The position numbers and the translations under genes are program-made. A stretch of DNA of 64,000 bases. Source: Hymenopus coronatus (Eukaryota > Arthropoda > Insecta > Mantodea > Hymenopodidae). Positions 34,300 to 44,975 of this stretch are shown here, piece by piece. The DNA lies in assembly GCA_030762935.1 (NCBI GenBank), contig CM060900.1:287665784-287729783 (forward strand). The letters run 5' to 3'. Positions within the stretch are counted from its first letter, which is position 1. Every line of letters starts with the position of its first letter. The notes beneath the pieces were generated by a model. The model was given only the letters and a program-made list of their open reading frames with translations. It was not told the origin of the DNA and ran no database searches.

Positions 34300-35705
34300 A
34301 CACTTTCTGATTCTATCTTTCCAACTCTTATCTTATTAGGTTGGTCTGATAAGTCTGGTAAAAAGCAAGAAAAAATGTTTGTTTCATAAACAACTCACCT
34401 TACTTTTTGACATTGTCTCTTTTGAGGGATTTAAACCTGGTCCAGGTATCCTCCAGCTTTATCATCCTGTTGGAAAAATAGGTTCCATCATACTGTGCAA
34501 AGTACTCACTGACTGCAACTATCACTTTCTCGCTTGATGAAAATGTCTTCGCACCAAGCCAAAGCTTCATGTTAGGGAACAGGAAGAAGTCACTTGCAGC
34601 TAAGCCTGGAGAACAGAGTGGATGAGGAATCAATTCACTGCCTAATTCATGCACTTTTGCCACTATTATCACTGATGTGAGGGACACTGCATTATCCTGG
34701 TGAAAGAGCACCTTTTTGCATGCCAAACTTGGTCTTTTTTCAACCAATGCAAGTAACAAATTATCCAAAAATGAAGCATAATAAGGTCCCGTTATGCTTC
34801 TGCCTTTTTCCAAGCAATCTATGAAGATTATTTCTTGGGAATCCCAAAAAAAACAGTGGCCATCAACTTACCAGCTGACAAAATGGTCTTTGCCTTCTTC
34901 GTGGTACTTTCCCCAGCCTTTGTCCATTGTTGTGACTGCATCTTTGAATCTAGTATGTATAGTGACACATCCAGGTTTCATCAAATCACAAAATGGTACA
35001 AAAAGTCTTGTGGATTGCGATTAAACATCGCCAGATATTGTGTTGAAATATTGTTTGGATGTGTTTTGGTCAATTGTGAGCAATTGCGGCATCCACCTCA
35101 CACATCTTCCTCATAGCCACTTCTTCATGCAGGATATTATGCACTCACTCATTTGAGATGCTTACAGTCTCAGCAATCTCTTTGCTTGACAGGCTTGCAT
35201 TGCCATATTATGGAGTTTGTTAATGGTTTCCTGTGTGGTGACCTCAATCGGATAGATAGAGCACACTTGGTCTTCAGTGCTTGTCTGACCATATTTAAAT
35301 TCATTAATTCAAGAGTAAATTATCTTCAATAATGGTGCAGTGTCCACGTGATCTTCATCCAATTCTGTTTTGATTTGTGTGGCAGTCCAATCCTTCAAAT
35401 GTAAATGTTTAATAACAGCATGAAACTATGTTTTCTCCATTTTCAATTGTATGACACATTGACCAATTTAGGCAGCTGTCAACAATTAACTGTACAGTGT
35501 ACATTGTTGAATTTTTTATACAATCCTTTGAATAATCAAGCTTATGAACCATGAAACTGCAGCAAAAAGTTTTATTCTTTAATAGAATTTTAACAGACTT
35601 GTAAAACCACCCGTGTACAAATGGCTTGTGTGGAAGAAACTATTACTATTAATTGACCTAATACTTAGTTGAACTATGAAATGCTTAAAGGACTTATGAC
35701 ATTGT
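34300..35705 (+). repeat. SINE-A copy split by a mariner insertion
   Basis: The left piece (about 34308-34335) reads CTGATTCTATCTTTCCAACT. The right piece (35618-35705) continues GGCTTGTGTGGAAG and AATTGACCTAATACTTAG, then CTATGAAATG. These are the distal blocks of the SINE-A unit, including its terminal arm, in normal order. The intervening 1.28 kb is a mariner with TA duplications. Confidence 0.65.
34336..35615 (-). mobile_element. Mariner element, minus, inserted in SINE-A
   Basis: Left end TTAGGTTGGTCTGATAAGTC (34336) matches, inverted, the right end ACAGACTTGTAAAACCACCC... to 35615 at about 15 of 20 positions in the best block. TA flanks both ends (34334-34335, 35616-35617). The transposase reads right to left. 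The C-terminal open frame 34813-34400 has MEKGRSITGPYYASFLDNLL, KKVLFHQDNAVSLTS (second Asp), LIPHPLCSPGLAASDFFLFP (third Asp in ASD) and KLWLGAKTFSSSEKV. The N-terminal half (to about 35450) is decayed. Confidence 0.88.
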
Positions 35706-35960
35706 AAATCAACACTGGGGTAAGTCATCTCATAATAATATAGTATTTCCTTTTGTGGTGGAAATACGCAGGTCAGTTACAGAATGTAATGTCTTCTTGG
35801 CATGTTTCCATGGTAGCTTAGTGGTAAGAGCAACAGCCTGGGGACCAAGAAATCCATGGTAAAAATCCCGACTAAGGTATTGTATTTTTCAGTCCTACTC
35901 TACCTTTCCAACAGATGAAGGCAGGTTCAAATTTTCAGTAAACCATTGTTTTTCAGCACC
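35706..35960 (+). repeat. SINE-A unit, plus
   Basis: Continues directly from the preceding SINE-A copy: TTTTGTGGTGGAAATACGCAGG, then A-box-like TGGTAGCTTAGTGGTAAGAG (35812 on), B-box-like region ATCCATGGTAAAAATCC, CTAAGGTATTGTATTTTTCA and CTACTCTACCTTTCCAAC. Tandem arrangement as at 9940-10544. Confidence 0.65.
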
Positions 35961-36019
35961 TCATTCAAACTGCTGGGTACAAATGCCACTTCATTGTGAT
36001 ATTCTTGGGTACTGTCTTA

Positions 36020-36830
36020 TACTCTCCCACACCTCAATGAAAGAGCTGAAAGTGCTGCTACTGTTCTGCCTTGTTGGGGATCCCATTCTTGAGCCATTAT
36101 GTTGTATATTTTCTTCATCACATTGAAATTGAGTGACTAAACTGGCAAGGATGTGTTAAAACCTCAGGATGAGCATTTTAGTCACTCTTTGGTAATCTTT
36201 AAGGTATGGACATTGCTATCAGGTACCTATTTCATGTATCTGAGGTATTTCCTCCACAGAAAACTCTGCTCAAACAGTAGGCATCATGCAGTTTTGGAGC
36301 AGTGATGTACTTTTTGCTATCCATTCTGATAGATATCTGCACCTATGCCCCAACAGCAGCAGCTAACTTCCAACCCCAGAATACTACACTAATTCTCGCA
36401 ATTCTCTTGGTAGCTACCAAATGTTAAGGGCTGAAACCATTGTTGGTCACCAAAAGATTCAAATGTCTGTCAACATTGGAAAAGAACTCCTCCTCAATCT
36501 AAATAATGCTCTACCAGAAATCAAATGGCATTGGAAGGTATAGAAGAGCAAAGCTTACTCCGCCTTCTTGGTGTTGGTTATTCTGAAACAGTAGATGCTC
36601 TAATAGAAAGATCCAATTCCTTAACAATGGCAGCTTGACAAGAAACTATTTCTTATATTAGCCTGTATTATGGCTAAATCCTGCTCCTCTGTTGCTTTCT
36701 TTGGCTGGCCACTTTTTTGGACATTTCAGACCATCATCTGTTCTTGAAAATACTGAATCCTTATCTGAGACAAACTTCTCCTCTGCCAATTGCAGCAGCA
36801 ATTTCAGAAATGGGTATAGTTACCATATAG
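36020..36830 (-). mobile_element. Tc1-like transposase relic (DD34E type), minus
   Basis: Minus-strand fragments in several frames: KWPAKESNRGA near 36710 (the SGRPxKxTxREDR segment); RMDSKKYITA near 36330-36300 (G-R-M-x-S-x-K-Y-I); LSRVFCGGNTS; a decayed QDN..H segment reading SNVHTLKITKEWLKCSS-like (near 36215-36170); and IMAQEWD near 36100. Order and wording follow Tc1 transposase. Many stops. No terminal inverted repeats were found. Confidence 0.7.
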
Positions 36831-37069
36831 GCAAACTCTGTGTTGTAACGTGAGACAAACCCTTCATATGACAACAGAACTTCACCTAGAAGGCAGGCAC
36901 TTCCAAAGCTTGTATAAAGCAGTAAAAATCTTCTCCTTTGCCAATTGCAGTAATAATTTCAGAAATGGGTCAACAGTTTTAAGCACCCAATAAATTCTGC
37001 CCCTGGTCATCTCCATGGTTTAATTTGACTATTTTTATCCATAACATTTATGTCTCAACTTCCATAGTA

Positions 37070-37650
37070 AATTAAAAATGCAGGCACATTACCATTCCTA
37101 GATATAAAAGTCAACAGATCTGAAACCAAAATGAAATATGTTATCTACACAAAGCTGACATGTTTGGAAAATGACATAGAAAAATATTTTCAACCGTTAC
37201 ACACAAACCTGCTGTTCTAAATGGTTTAACCCATGGTTTGATGCAAATCCATTAATAGAGAAGAATACAAGACAGAATACCTACACATAGTCAACACAGC
37301 AATAAACAATGGCTTCCACAAACAAAGGCGACAAGAAAATAATGAAGTAAAAAAATAAGTAAATAAATAAAGTCATCAAATAATACTACAAAACTCATCC
37401 AGCAAAAAACATACTGAGCTTCAAAATATTTCTTATCATCTTCAAGAAACACATCTACTTACCCTCACAAAACAGTCTAGAAAAATTCCTCTGCAATAAT
37501 TTGAAGGACCCAATACCTCAGAAAAGGAGTTTATCATCAACTGCTGAGAATGTGATAAAATCTATAAAGGGGGGTGGGGGAGAAGACTTCAAGCTTGGCA
37601 CTCATATTATGAATAGTTTACAGCAGATAAACATACACTTGCATGCATAA
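37070..37650 (+). mobile_element. Penelope-like element 4 fragment, plus
   Basis: Plus frames: AGTLPFLDIKVNRSETKM near 37085-37135 (the family's LPFLDLxI motif after the RT core), then EEYKTEYLHIVNTAINNGFH at 37260-37320 (linker: Y...E...I...A..NGF), FKKHIYLPSQNSLEKFLCNN and KDPIPQKRSLS at 37440-37540, leading into where GIY-YIG should start. The GIY-YIG domain itself is not recognisable. Confidence 0.7.
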
Positions 37651-38194
37651 AAGGTGATCCATTCTACTAGACTGTAATAGTGTTTTTCTTTAACTAGAGT
37701 TTCCTTATTCAGGTAACCAAATTTTTAATTCCTTTGAGCTAGTATCAGTACTTTATTTAACTCACCAACAAAACAAACAATAATAATAATTGTGAAATGT
37801 AGGGGTGGGTTCCATGAAAATGTTTCGCTATACTTGATACACAAGGAAATGTTAAAGCCAGTAACATTATTCAACACTCTAGAGGAAGTGGTGAAGGATT
37901 AGTTGTGCATGCCAAACTGGACAACAGCTATAACATATACCTAGTCTTATCATAAGTTCTGTCACTGAATTTGACCTTGACTTGTGAACAAGTGAAGCAC
38001 GTCTTGTGCTTGCCTGTGTGGTGATTTGGTGAGGGGAGTATTGGAGGGACCATTGCAACACTGCATGTAGCAATAGAATGGAGTGGTCGGCATAAGAAAA
38101 CAGGGTCATTGCCCTGCACAAGTGCAACCATTCAGCTACCACAATATTTAAGCCACTGAAACAGCTAGAAATCACCTTAAGATTCATATTTTGT
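37651..38194. other. No recognised gene or element
   Basis: Overlapping minus-strand frames at 37879-38199 carry no family signature. Sequence unremarkable. Confidence 0.4.
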
Positions 38195-38620
38195 ACCATA
38201 AATCAATATGAGGAACTTGGACGTGTGGAGAACAGAGAGAGATTTGGTTGGCCTCATTCAGTTTGAGCCCCAGCAGCATTGAAAGCAATTTGTGAAAGAA
38301 TTTGCAGAAATCCCTTCCAAAAACACAAAATCATCACATGCGAGATGAAGATTTCAAGAATCTGTTACAAAAGTGTTGAACAAAGACCTTGGACTCTGAG
38401 CCTATTGTTGCCGGACTGTTCAACTGCTTGCATCTTGAATGAAGACAATAAGTAGGAGAGATTAAAGAACCTCCTTTGCTGGCATGCTCAAAACAGACAC
38501 AAACACATTCTCTTCGCAGATGTTTGATATTGGACAGAAATAGAAAAAACAAAATGATAGAGCAGCATGAATGCCAGCAGCAGTAAAAAACATGTGAAGT
38601 TCCTGCCCCTGTTCAGCGAG
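38195..38620 (+). mobile_element. Tc1/mariner-superfamily transposase fragment (HTH part)
   Basis: Plus frame: INQYEELGRVENRERFGWPH, then PAALKAICERICRNPFQKHK and MKISRICYKSV, then DLGL (38200-38400). This is the paired helix-turn-helix linker (GxVxDRPRSGRPR...AVRERIxRNPxRSxRKMA...S..T..RILKDDL). Downstream LCWHAQNRHKHILFADV (38470-38520) corresponds to the segment with the first catalytic Asp, and KQNDRAA to the HNxQNDR signature. The distal core is missing. Confidence 0.7.
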
Positions 38621-39224
38621 GTCATCACCCATCATCGTTTTTTTTTCTGCCTGACACTGACCATGATTCCATAAAGGAACTTGAATCAGTAGGAATGTCT
38701 TTGAGAGAAGCAGTTCAACTAGTTCAGAATGTGGAAAATAAGCTGAATGTTCTTTCTGGTCCTGCAGCACAACATTTAAAAGAAAATGCAAGGAGTGTTC
38801 GAAAATAATGGTGGATTTAACACAATGTGTAAAATTTCAAATGTGTTGGATGGGCAACATGAAGAAATTATTGATGTTAGTGTGAATTCCATGTTATAAT
38901 TACACTAGACTTACCGCTTGTGACGTGGAGTGTGATCATTTTCAAAATTCTAGACACTTCTTTGTGACAATCGTCAATCTTTCGGGATGGAAAATTTGAG
39001 GAAGCATGTAATCGTATACTGTAACTGTACAGTATTTGGTGATACCTTCCAGAAATGATGTTTGGTGAGTACCATGTACATTTCTATTAGATCAGCCATT
39101 AGGATTTTTAAAAATATTTTATTTGTTTTGCGACACATTTTTTATTTTTGGCACATATTTTTAACATTTTTAGTGCATAAAAGTGAATATTTCTCAAGTT
39201 TTTAGCAGCTAAAAGTCTGAGTCA

Positions 39225-39276
39225 CAACAACAACAATAACAACAACAATAACAACAACAACAACAACAACAACAAC

Positions 39277-39357
<81 letters not shown>
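39225..39357. repeat. (CAA)n-(TAA)n microsatellite
   Basis: A CAA/TAA-interspersed run followed by about 27 uninterrupted TAA units. Likely the 3' tail of a retroposon or the target of the SINE that follows. A long minus-strand Tyr/Cys frame across it is an artefact. Confidence 0.97.
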
Positions 39358-39358
<1 letters not shown>

Positions 39359-39714
39359 TCTCCTTAGTGCGGTGGTAGCACAGCTACTTGCCAAGCGGGA
39401 AACCTGGGTCCGATTCCCAGTACCGCGTGGGGATTTCCCCCCCCCCCCCCCGTTGGGAGACTTGGACCGGGATGCACTCCACCTCGTGGGGTCCCTGGGG
39501 GGCCAATTGAGGAGCTGCTTGATGGAGAAGTAGCAGCTCCAGGTCATGAGGACCGCATTAACCAGCTGGGAGGGATTCGAGGTGCTGATCACGTCTCACC
39601 CTCCAATACTGCACCCCATCCCTGATGTCTGTCATGGGCCAAGATGGGGAATGCAGCAGCCGGGCAGTAGGCCAAGGTTCCTTGTGAGCTGTCATGCTAT
39701 GGAGTTAAATTAAT

Positions 39715-39745
<31 letters not shown>
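39358..39745 (+). repeat. SINE-C, GC-rich, tRNA-like head and (TAA)n tail
   Basis: Head CTCCTTAGTGCGGTGGTAGC (A-box region) then GGGTCCGATTCCCAGTACCG (B-box, 39406-39428), a C-run at 39438-39451, a GC-rich body (GACTTGGACCGGGATGC...), and a tail TTAATATTAATAATAATA... to 39745. The sharp GC contrast and simple-repeat tail suggest a retroposon. Confidence 0.75.
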
Positions 39746-39900
39746 GCCCACCTCCTTAGTGTGAGGGGTTAGCATTTCTACCTCATTTAAGAGGTCCCAA
39801 GTTCAAATCTTGGTTAAGTTGAGTTACCCAGATGTGATTTTTTGGGGGTTTACCATTAACCAGAGAAGATAAATGTGTTATTTTAAGCTCAATGAACCAT
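39746..39900 (+). repeat. SINE-D, tRNA-like head
   Basis: CACCTCCTTAGTGTGAGGGG then TTAGCATTTCTACCTC (A-box side) and AGTTCAAATCTTGG (B box, about 39792-39805). The head shares CTCCTTAGTG with SINE-C but the body differs. Confidence 0.6.
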
Positions 39901-41027
39901 GAGTTTATTTGAGCAGTATTTCACTTATTTCATTCATTGTCCAATATGATCTTCCAGGTTAAAGGACATCAAACCTTTAATGGTGATGTGATTATGACTA
40001 CAGTAGCATCTATGCAGGGGCGGTATTCAACAGAAATATTTTATGCTTTCATTTGTGTATATCTGTGGCATAGCGTCACCAAACATCATTCAGCACATCC
40101 TTTCCAGGAATTTGTGGAAGACATAGTGATTAGGTTTAAGCCAGGCTTAGTACATGTGATGTACATAGCTGGTCATCACATTTTACAGACAGTATGCATA
40201 TATACACTTAGTGTAATTTATAGATGGAAAAAAGACTGTTAAAGGCATTAAGTGATACATGATAGATAATTTGGCTGCACTGCATTCTTCAGTATGGCTG
40301 AATGAGCAGAAAGGAAATAAATAAAGGTGTGTACACCTTTCATTTATGTTAAAAATAGTTAACATGAAGGCATAGCTAAAAGTGATTATAAATACCTATT
40401 AGATACAAAAATCTAAACCCATACTTCAAAAAACGGTACCCTCACGTTGGATTAAGAAAACATTGTGCATCACATGTTTAAAAGAACACACATCTGAATT
40501 TGAGAATATGTGTTACTTATCTTATTTACCTCTTTTCTTTTCACATGGGACTTCTATGTTCACGATTTTCTTGAGTGTTCTCTAATAGGTTCATCACATG
40601 CAAGACCCCAGCAGTAATCAGCCAACATATGTACATCACACATCCCCGATAATGTTGTTCAACATCTTTCATGTCCTGGTGAAACCTCTCACCTTGCTCT
40701 TTTCCCACAGCTCATAAGTTTGATGGGAAGTAGCCAAGATATGACTTGAAGAAATGAAGCTTCAAACTCATATTACAGCCGAGCAGTCTAAAATTTCTCA
40801 GCACTGACAATTTCTCTATATTCAGGATTATTCACAATACTCAGAAAAATAATAACCTCTCTAGAGTCCATTCCATGCATCATTTTAGATTTCATTATTC
40901 ATAGACCTGGTAAAATCAACCTGTCATAAATTTACTTATCTGTAGTCCATCAAATCCCCTCCTCTCTCTACCCTCCCCCCTCTCTACCTCTGCCATTTTT
41001 GCCTGTGACAATGACAGAAGGTACTTT

Positions 41028-41278
41028 TTTTTTGGTAGTGTTTAACGCCCGCTTTAACTACTTATGGCACCGCAGGCGGTGAGACTGATGATACATGAAT
41101 GAAGATGGAGCACCGGTGGAATGCGATGGTGGGGGAAACCGGAGAACCTGGAGAAAACCTGCCCCAGTGCCGCTTTGTCCACCACAAATCTCACATGCAG
41201 TGGCATGGGATCGAACCTGGGCCGTCTAGGTGAGAGGCGAGTGGTTTAACCACTCAGCCACGGCGCAGCCACGGAGGG
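41028..41278 (-). repeat. SINE-B, minus, inserted in the 40480-42125 pseudogene
   Basis: On the minus strand: GGCTGCGCCGTGGCTGAGTGG (A-box side), CCCAGGTTCGATCCCATGCC (B box), then GTGAGATTTGTGGTGGACAA, GGTTTCCCCCACCATCGCAT, CTTCATTCATGTATCATCAG, ending AAAGCGGGCGTTAAACACTA. Well preserved. Same family at 49350-49580 (plus) and 56360-56545 (minus). Confidence 0.9.
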
Positions 41279-41783
41279 TACTGAAAATAAGCATAACTTG
41301 CTTTCACACATTGTTTTACTATGCCACATTTTATGTGTAATAAAGGGAGCAGAATTCTTTGATGATCAACAAGATGCACATTAGTAACACTTTTTGATCC
41401 AGGTTCCAGTTGCTGCCTGTAAGGTCATTGGTCAGTTTCCCAATGTTTGTCTCTTACCCTGCTATTCCTTTCACTAAGAAAACAAGGACATTTTGTGTAT
41501 CCATAACCTAGTAACAGACTTTCAACTCACCATATATTTGCCACTCATGGTTGCAGTACTTGATTTTCTCAAGAATATACTTCAGAGTTTCCTAAGACTC
41601 TCTTTAGGTTCATAGAATGTGCAAACAGTATTGAAGCTATCTTGTTGCCATTATGAAGAACAGTGTCTTAGGACTTTGTTTGGAAGAATCAGTATAAAGA
41701 CTCCAGTTACTTGTCTAATATGCTTCCCTGTCCAATTATTGAATAAGATTACACACGAAACATAAGTTTGTCTTCCTCCAAAA

Positions 41784-41951
41784 AGTCCTTGTTGAACTGT
41801 ATTTTGCAATTCCAATACCATGACAATTTAACACCAGGTGATAACAAATCTTTCTCTGTGGTCTTCAAGTCCTTGTTGAACTGTATTTTGCAATTCCAAT
41901 ACCATGAAAATTTAACACCAGGTGATAACAAATCTTTCTCTGTAGTCTTCA
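41784..41951. repeat. 84-bp tandem duplication
   Basis: Two units starting AAGTCCTTGTTGAACTGTAT at 41784 and 41868, each ending CTCTGTGGTCTTC or CTCTGTAGTCTTC. They differ at about two positions (GACAA/GAAAA, TGG/TAG). 84 bp is 28 codons, so the duplication was in frame with the minus-strand pseudogene (TTEKDLLSPGVK... twice). Confidence 0.95.
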
Positions 41952-42125
41952 GCCTGTAATTCACTATTTTGCGAGGCCCATGTCCCTCACTAAATAATTT
42001 ATCTCAAACTGATTAAACTGTTATGGTGAGTTGTCATATTCTTCTGGATCATAAGCCAACTCCTCATGAAGTCACAGAGCTCCTTTCAGATTCACTAAAA
42101 TTGAGGTCCGGTAGTGGTGTAGTTA

Positions 42126-43129
42126 TGGGTAGCTCAGGTCCATGACGAATAGGCTGTGTAGCTAAGTTCAGATTTAGATATTTAATTCCTGTCTCATTTT
42201 TTTATATTATTTATTTGTTTATTTAATAACAGATTCTGCTGCTCTCTCCATCATACTTCAATCATTATCTTCCATTTTCATTCATACCAATAACATAATT
42301 TCTCAACACATCTGTTACATGCAATATGCAGCATGACAAATTTATCCTGATCACTTTCACTTTGAAGTATGAGTAATACAATCTCTTTATTTGTGAATCT
42401 ATTTTACTTACCTTCTCGTCAAACACATAACACCCATGCATAACCCACAAATGTAACAAAACTTCTGAAGACTTTGTAGAAACTGTCTCCTGTGTAATCC
42501 TGATGTAAAATGCGCATTCAAACTTTAATTTAACGCTACACATATAGAAGACAAACATGAATATTAACACAAGTTTTCAGCTCAAGTGAAGTTGAGATCT
42601 ATGATTGCTTTAAACATTAACATAAATACCTCACAAGACAGACATGATCATAGAACAAAACTGATAAGTATGGGTGATAGGGGTGGATGGAACTGAGCCA
42701 ATTAGGAAGAAATCTACACATATGAAATAACAACAAAACATAGCAGTAAGCTGTATAAGCTGAATGTATTTAGTAGCACAGATATATGCACATATAAAAA
42801 CTGAATGTGATTGCCAAAAATGAACTTAATTTTTGAAATCATGGTACTGATTTTCATACAAGTCATGTATTTTCCTTTATACTGTAAAATCAATGTAGAC
42901 TTACACTGCTATTCAGCTAGTTTATGGTAAATTAGCTAGCATAATAGCCGAGTGCCTCAAAGAGAGAAACTTTCTTTGGTTGACAGTTCTGCAGAAAGAC
43001 AGAGAGGAACCTCTTTATTCTTCACCCTGGCCCTTGCTTTCCCATAAAACTAGTGCCCAAGAAAAGGTGTGCGCTTAGTACTAAATATGCTGATTATCAA
43101 AAACCTTCTGTGTAATCCTATTAGTGCAC
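42126..43129. other. No recognised gene or element
   Basis: AT-rich. A minus-strand frame at 42265-42570 has no recognisable signature. Nothing else seen. Confidence 0.4.
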
Positions 43130-43342
43130 TTCTCCAGGGTGGGAGGTCACTGTTGTGGTCTTAAAGACCCACAAACCCTTCAAGCCCAACCTTGAGCAGG
43201 TAACTGGGTGCATCAACAGGTGGTGGATAGCCGGGCCCCAGTATGGTGGTTCGGCTCTCATCTTACCACTGTGTAGGCCTATCTCCAAATATTGAACAGA
43301 GACCATGAACCATCCCCCAATCCTAAGGTGTAATGCATATCT

Positions 43343-44340
43343 GTGCCAAAGAGGTGCATGACACAAGGAAGATGTGTCGCAAATGGAGCCTCTGGGATAC
43401 CAGGTGACCTCCCAGAGTATTTGTCCTTGCCCTGGCAAAGGAAGCTCTTCCATGGTCAACAGTTTTTCCTTCTTACTCATGGGACCAAAATGATAACAAG
43501 TAACCAAGAAAAGAATTTTTCAAAAGAAACTGATCAAAGAGATTTTGAGGCAAACTTGACAGAACTTAAAATCTCTGAAACATCCAATGAGGATTTGGCT
43601 ACAGGAATGTCAGCACTGCAAACCAAAAGACCTTCAGGTGCACAGAGGAAGAAACTTCTAAGAGAGAAGAAGATGAGAGAGGGGACCTGGACGATTGAGA
43701 AACCTGCCAGGAGGACCACTCCAGGAAAAAGTGCTGGACCTAGTGGAGGTGCTAAAGGGCTCAACTCAGATTCCAACACTCCAAAATCTATAGGGTAAGA
43801 GGCCAAAAAACACAGGAGTTCCAAGTCAGAACAGACTGTGTCTTTTTGTGATGCCACAGTTGGAGTCAGGATGGTAATCATAAGTCAAAAACTGAATCAA
43901 AACTGAATCAGGAACAACTTTACCTGATTCAGTCTAAAAAAAATTGAAGCTGTGGATAAGGTTCCTAAAGACAGTCCTCCTCCACAATTCATTGGTACCA
44001 AATTTGTGCAGAGAGTCCTATGGATAACCTGTGCAAATGAACACATCAAAGATTGGCTTAACCAAAGATCTTTGGGAGGGGGCAGAGTTGAAAGTAGTCA
44101 ACTACAAGATCCTCCCAAAAAGACCCAAGGTGCTAGTCTGGATACCAGATAACTCTGAGGCAACACTCATTACCAAGAGACTCAGGAAACAAAATCCTGA
44201 GCTGAAAACATAGAAATGGTTGGTTATGAGTAGGAAAGTGGTCAAGAAGGGACAAACTTTGGCCTTCTCGATCGATTCGTGCTTATACAGGGCACTCAAA
44301 AAGCCAACCTTAAGGCCAATAAGGGTATCCTTCAAATCCC
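43343..44340 (+). pseudogene. LINE ORF1 (DUF4780-like)
   Basis: First frame (43343-43798, 151 codons): a Lys/Glu-rich N-terminal part and RPSGAQRKKLLREKKMREGT, a motif I associate with ORF1 of insect LINEs. After a stop and shifts: FVQRVLWITCANEHIKDWLN, LPKRPKVLVWIPDNSEA and TKRLRKQNPEL (43970-44210), then GQTLAFSID. This follows the pattern of the DUF4780 domain of such ORF1 proteins (WVTCxxxxxxxWL, PKRPRVLVWIPG, LxxQNPGL). It probably binds RNA; no zinc knuckle was seen. Confidence 0.7.
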
Positions 44341-44358
44341 TTAATCACAGGGATACAG

Positions 44359-44975
44359 GTGACGAGGATACTGCAGGTAAATCTTCAACACAGTAGAGCA
44401 GCTTTTGCTGCACTCTGTGTGAAGATGAAGTCTTGTGATGTGGCACTCATCCAAGAACCCTGGTCTTATTAAGGGGAAATATCAAGGAGGCTGGCAGGAA
44501 ATTAGTGCATAATTGAACCAACAAGACTCCTAGAACCTGCACTTTAGTCAAAAATGACATAAACATACTTCCGCTAATGAAGCTATGTTCCAGGGACTTA
44601 ACAGCACAAAAGAAAATATTAATGGGGGAAAGTGGACAGAGGGAATTCATACTTGGACCAGTCTACCTCCCCTGTTATGACCCCAATCTATCTCCTATGA
44701 GGGAACTGGAACAGCTAGCAGACACCTGCAAATCTGAAGGACTGCAGTTGGTAACTGGCTATGATGCTAACACCCAACATGTTGCATGCGCAAGTACAGA
44801 CTCAAATGATAGAGGTGGGTCTCTATACAATTTCATTCTATTAAATAATTTTGAAATATTAAAAGTAGGTAACAGACCTACCTTTGTAATAACAAGAAGG
44901 CAGGAAGTTATTGACATAACTATATCTTCCACTTGGTATGTATTTAGGTATGAAAGCTTTTCAGACCACAGGTAG
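44359..44975 (+). pseudogene. LINE endonuclease domain
   Basis: The frame beginning ILQVNLQHSRAAFAAL then CDVALIQEPWSY (about 44368-44470) has the N-term catalytic QEPW motif (Glu). It then continues FILGPVYLPCYDPNLSPMRE, GLQLVTGYDANTQHVACAST with the GxDANxHH motif, SLYNFILLNNFEILKVGN and RRQEVIDITISS (SRRQEVIDITL motif). A stop follows the QEPWSY segment. All the typical EN motifs are present except the terminal SDH region, which is altered (FSDHR). Confidence 0.88.

Larger units (their letters stand above)
40480..42125 (-). pseudogene. Relic of an uncharacterised repeat-encoded arthropod protein family
   Basis: Read right to left in several frames: an N-terminal PLPDLNFSESERSS, LISLRDKLFSEG, then TTEKDLLSPGVKLSWYWNCK, FLEEDKLMF; a TDSS..SPKTLFFI segment (near 41680) equivalent to the family's FIDSSKxSLKAVLLHNG; ETLKYILEKIKYCNHEWQIY; then MSLFS; ATGTWIKKCY and LLPLLHIKCGIVKQCVKASY (near 41400-41320); after a SINE, FLSIVNNPEYREIV; and at the end GKEQGERFHQDM-like and DVHMLADYCWGL sequence (near 40690-40600). 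I recall this order from multicopy proteins of unknown function in arthropods and cnidarians. It has no assigned catalytic domain that I know of. Many stops; inactive. Confidence 0.65.

Noticed and set aside
39360..39428. Functional tRNA gene
   Set aside because: Has A- and B-box-like motifs but no complete cloverleaf with paired acceptor stem, and it is fused to a SINE body and tail.
39209..39592. Long minus-strand frame rich in Tyr and Cys
   Set aside because: Pure translation of the (TAA)n and (CAA)n microsatellite and the neighbouring SINE; not a gene.
43121..43507. 128-codon minus frame
   Set aside because: Antisense to the 5' region and ORF1 of the LINE; no family signature of its own.
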